Assembly: GCA_037178975.1 (NCBI GenBank)
Contig: JASJZH010000002.1
Span: 4,588,001 to 4,652,000 of the forward strand
DNA: 64,000 nucleotides
Direction of reading: 5' to 3'
Source of the DNA: Oscheius tipulae
Taxonomy: Eukaryota > Nematoda > Chromadorea > Rhabditida > Rhabditidae
This document shows, one piece after another, positions 62,201 to 64,000 of this stretch. The notes under the pieces are model-generated. The model worked only from the letters and a program-made list of their open reading frames with translations. It ran no database searches and had not been told where the DNA came from. Numbering within the stretch: the first letter of the stretch is position 1; every line of letters starts with the position of its first letter. Both the position numbers and the translations under genes were made by a program.

Positions 62201-62790
62201 CACTTGACGGCTTCCGGGCATTCTCTGATATTGTTTCTCTTGCACATTCTCTTTCTTAGCGTCTGCTTTATCACTGTGAATGGCTCTTGGATTTTACAAT
62301 CGTATGCGAAGACGTCCACAGCATCTGAATACAACTGTTGGTTTCCAAAACCGGATATGAGTTGCGTAGCTATCCTTGCTACTGGCAAAATCGGCTCAAA
62401 AGTAGCTCTAAGTGAACATCACAATACGTCCGTCTTGCCCAGTAACTACATCGATGAACTGATGCGAGTGTGTAGAATTGTGTAGAAGTAGCTCTTGCTC
62501 CGCTAGGCTTTTCCCCGATTCAACAGTGTCTCTTACCTAGTTCGGTATCTTCAATGGCGGCTACCTGAAAACCAAAGAACAGGAGAAGAAAGAAGAGTGG
62601 TTCAGCTGATATTTAGCAAAGTTTAAAGATTCCCAGTCACAATCTCCGCATACCTCGACACCGCCTCAGTCTCCAATATCCAATTTGCAAACCGAATTCC
62701 GTCGACTCTTTGGCTACAGACTGAAGCATTCGGATCTGGCTTGCTCAAGACTACCCCGTATCCTAAGGTCTTTGAAGAAAGATGACTAAG
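62201..62790 (+). other. Coding-like plus-strand stretches, unresolved
   Basis: A signal-peptide-like frame (LILFLLHILFLSVCFITVNG) opens at about 62219 but begins without ATG. It is followed, in other frames, by FGIFNGGYLKTKEQEKKEEW (about 62540) and two overlapping alternatives downstream: NLQTEFRRLFGYRLKHSDL, which weakly recalls the OST-HTH/LOTUS fold, or VTISAYLDTASVSNIQFANR. The frames cannot be joined confidently. A decayed gene or a real gene with unseen exons are both possible. Confidence 0.2.
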
Positions 62791-63129
62791 TCAGAGCGAA
62801 AGATTCAACATTTTGGCAAAAGTATAAATACCTGACCTGATTTGGAGGTGACGATGAGAGTAGACATTTCATGACGGGTAGCTTGCGACAGAAGGAGACG
62901 AGCAGCGCAGGCGAGCAACTGTATTTATTTGCTTGCTTTCTAATTGACAAGAAACAACAGTAAATGATTGTTGTTTCTAGCAACAAATATACTTTGTTTG
63001 TAATGCAAAGACATTTAGCGACTTCCAGAAGCAATTCAGCTACTGCTCAAAGGGAGCAGACGTTTCAGAGCGACGAGCAGCTGTAGATTTCTCTAATGTA
63101 ACTGTTCCAAAACATACAGTAGTTCGAAG

Positions 63130-64000
63130 GAAGATGTTTATTCCGGTTTCCAGACTTCTACTGCCCTATACCCCTCCTCCCCAGCATCTATTCCGGCTGA
63201 CCTACTCGGAGTCCCTCTTGAGGAGCTTGTTGTTGTACTAGAAGCCGTCGCGGCGGAAGTACGCAGAGTCAAGAGTTGGTTTCTGGTGGGGGCGGATGCG
63301 GGTTTGACTTGTATTGAGCCTAACTCAATCCGAAGAGGCCACGTCATTGCAACCACCCTCACTCGAGAGATATTCTTTGGGTACTGCAGAGGTCTTCCTG
63401 TAGAACTTTGGTCCCAGGTGTGTGGAGCGTAATTGAGGTAGCGGAGACTGGGTGCAAAGTTCTGGACACGAATGAGTGGAAAGTATGACGACAACTATCG
63501 AAGAGTTCGTCAGTATCTACTGGAACTACCGTGCAAAATATTTTGTTCACAGCTTTGAGGACCAACCTGACAACGTTCAAATTCAGAAACCCTCTCACCT
63601 ATTCATGGGTCATCGTATTGTAGCCTGACCACTCGTCACTTTGGAGCTCTCAAGCCATCTATTTCCCATTAAACCCATCCGCATCTTTCCCCGTAGATTT
63701 CAACAGAAAGAACTGCCCTAAATCAAGAATCATTCCCGGAATTCTCTGTCCCCGCCACCCACCTGTTTACCCGGTTTAGAAGGTCCTAAACGCTGTGTAT
63801 ACTTTCTCCAGGATTTTCTTCCGGAACACTTGATTTTCTGCATTGAAAGTGCGTCATAACTGAGCCGAGTGCAAAGAATATCAGTGGGAGGGTTGGCTAC
63901 CACGCCTCGTCGGATCAGCCCTGCTAAAATTCTAGAGGCATGGCGCCCTTCCGGCTGAAAGATCGACTGACTGACACGAGCCGGAAATACCATTGTGGTC
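63130..64000 (-). other. Possible 3' part of an unknown minus-strand gene, cut by the window end
   Basis: The minus strand reads EGRHASRILAGLIRRGVVANPPTD and SMQKIKCSGRKSWRKYTQRLG from the window end. After possible introns it reads NYAPHTWDQSSTGRPLQYPKN and a Thr/Ser-rich tail ending RAVEVWKPE, where the stop overlaps AATAAA. A GT donor follows PSKPGKQ. The pattern resembles exons of one gene, but no family was recognised and intermediate joins are unclear. Confidence 0.3.

Overview
The window is nuclear DNA of a nematode. Genes are compact and split by many short introns, mostly 35-45 nt, with T-rich ends in TTCAG or TTCCAG. Many start codons lie a few bases after such an acceptor, as expected for spliced-leader trans-splicing. 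Two gene clusters have the roughly 150-bp spacing of nematode operons. A CED-3-type caspase with an N-terminal CARD and an ET-module (Ly6-like) GPI protein also point to Nematoda. I cannot place the species further. All gene models were read by eye from splice signals and family conservation. Joined exon lengths were checked as multiples of three only for the caspase, HAL and two small genes.

Left part (1-11 kb): the 3' part of KRI1 (ribosome biogenesis) followed operon-style by ARL1 (Golgi GTPase); centractin/ARP1 on the minus strand; an SUV4-20 H4K20 methyltransferase whose long intron holds a MITE-like element; and histidine ammonia-lyase with an unusual Cys-Ser-Gly MIO triad. A pre-miRNA-sized hairpin and one copy of a dispersed repeat follow.

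Middle (11-36 kb): a receptor tyrosine phosphatase of the DEP-1/R3 type with FN3 repeats and a 3.3-kb non-coding upstream region; RRP12 (pre-rRNA export); the CED-3-like caspase with an exact 98-bp downstream copy of its active-site exon-intron block; a small secreted peptide gene; an ET-module GPI protein; a NIM1-type AMPK-related kinase; and ribosomal protein eL33.

Right part (36-59 kb): a C8orf76-like protein, Tubby, a secreted P/Q/Y-rich protein, lactate dehydrogenase, a minus-strand operon-like set PUS3-AK6-mL53, a small membrane protein divergent from PUS3, an SLC1 glutamate transporter, a tetraspanin, DNAJC11, a BRI3-like protein and a class A GPCR. The last 4.6 kb is mostly non-coding, with the second copy of the dispersed repeat and uncertain coding-like fragments.

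Several genes share ribosome or RNA themes (KRI1, RRP12, eL33, AK6, PUS3, mL53), and two of these groups appear to be co-transcribed. Nothing here is a gene cluster in the bacterial sense. The most unusual items are the caspase duplication, the dispersed repeat pair, the intronic MITE-like element, the hairpin, the variant HAL triad and the two short secreted-protein genes that share upstream motifs.
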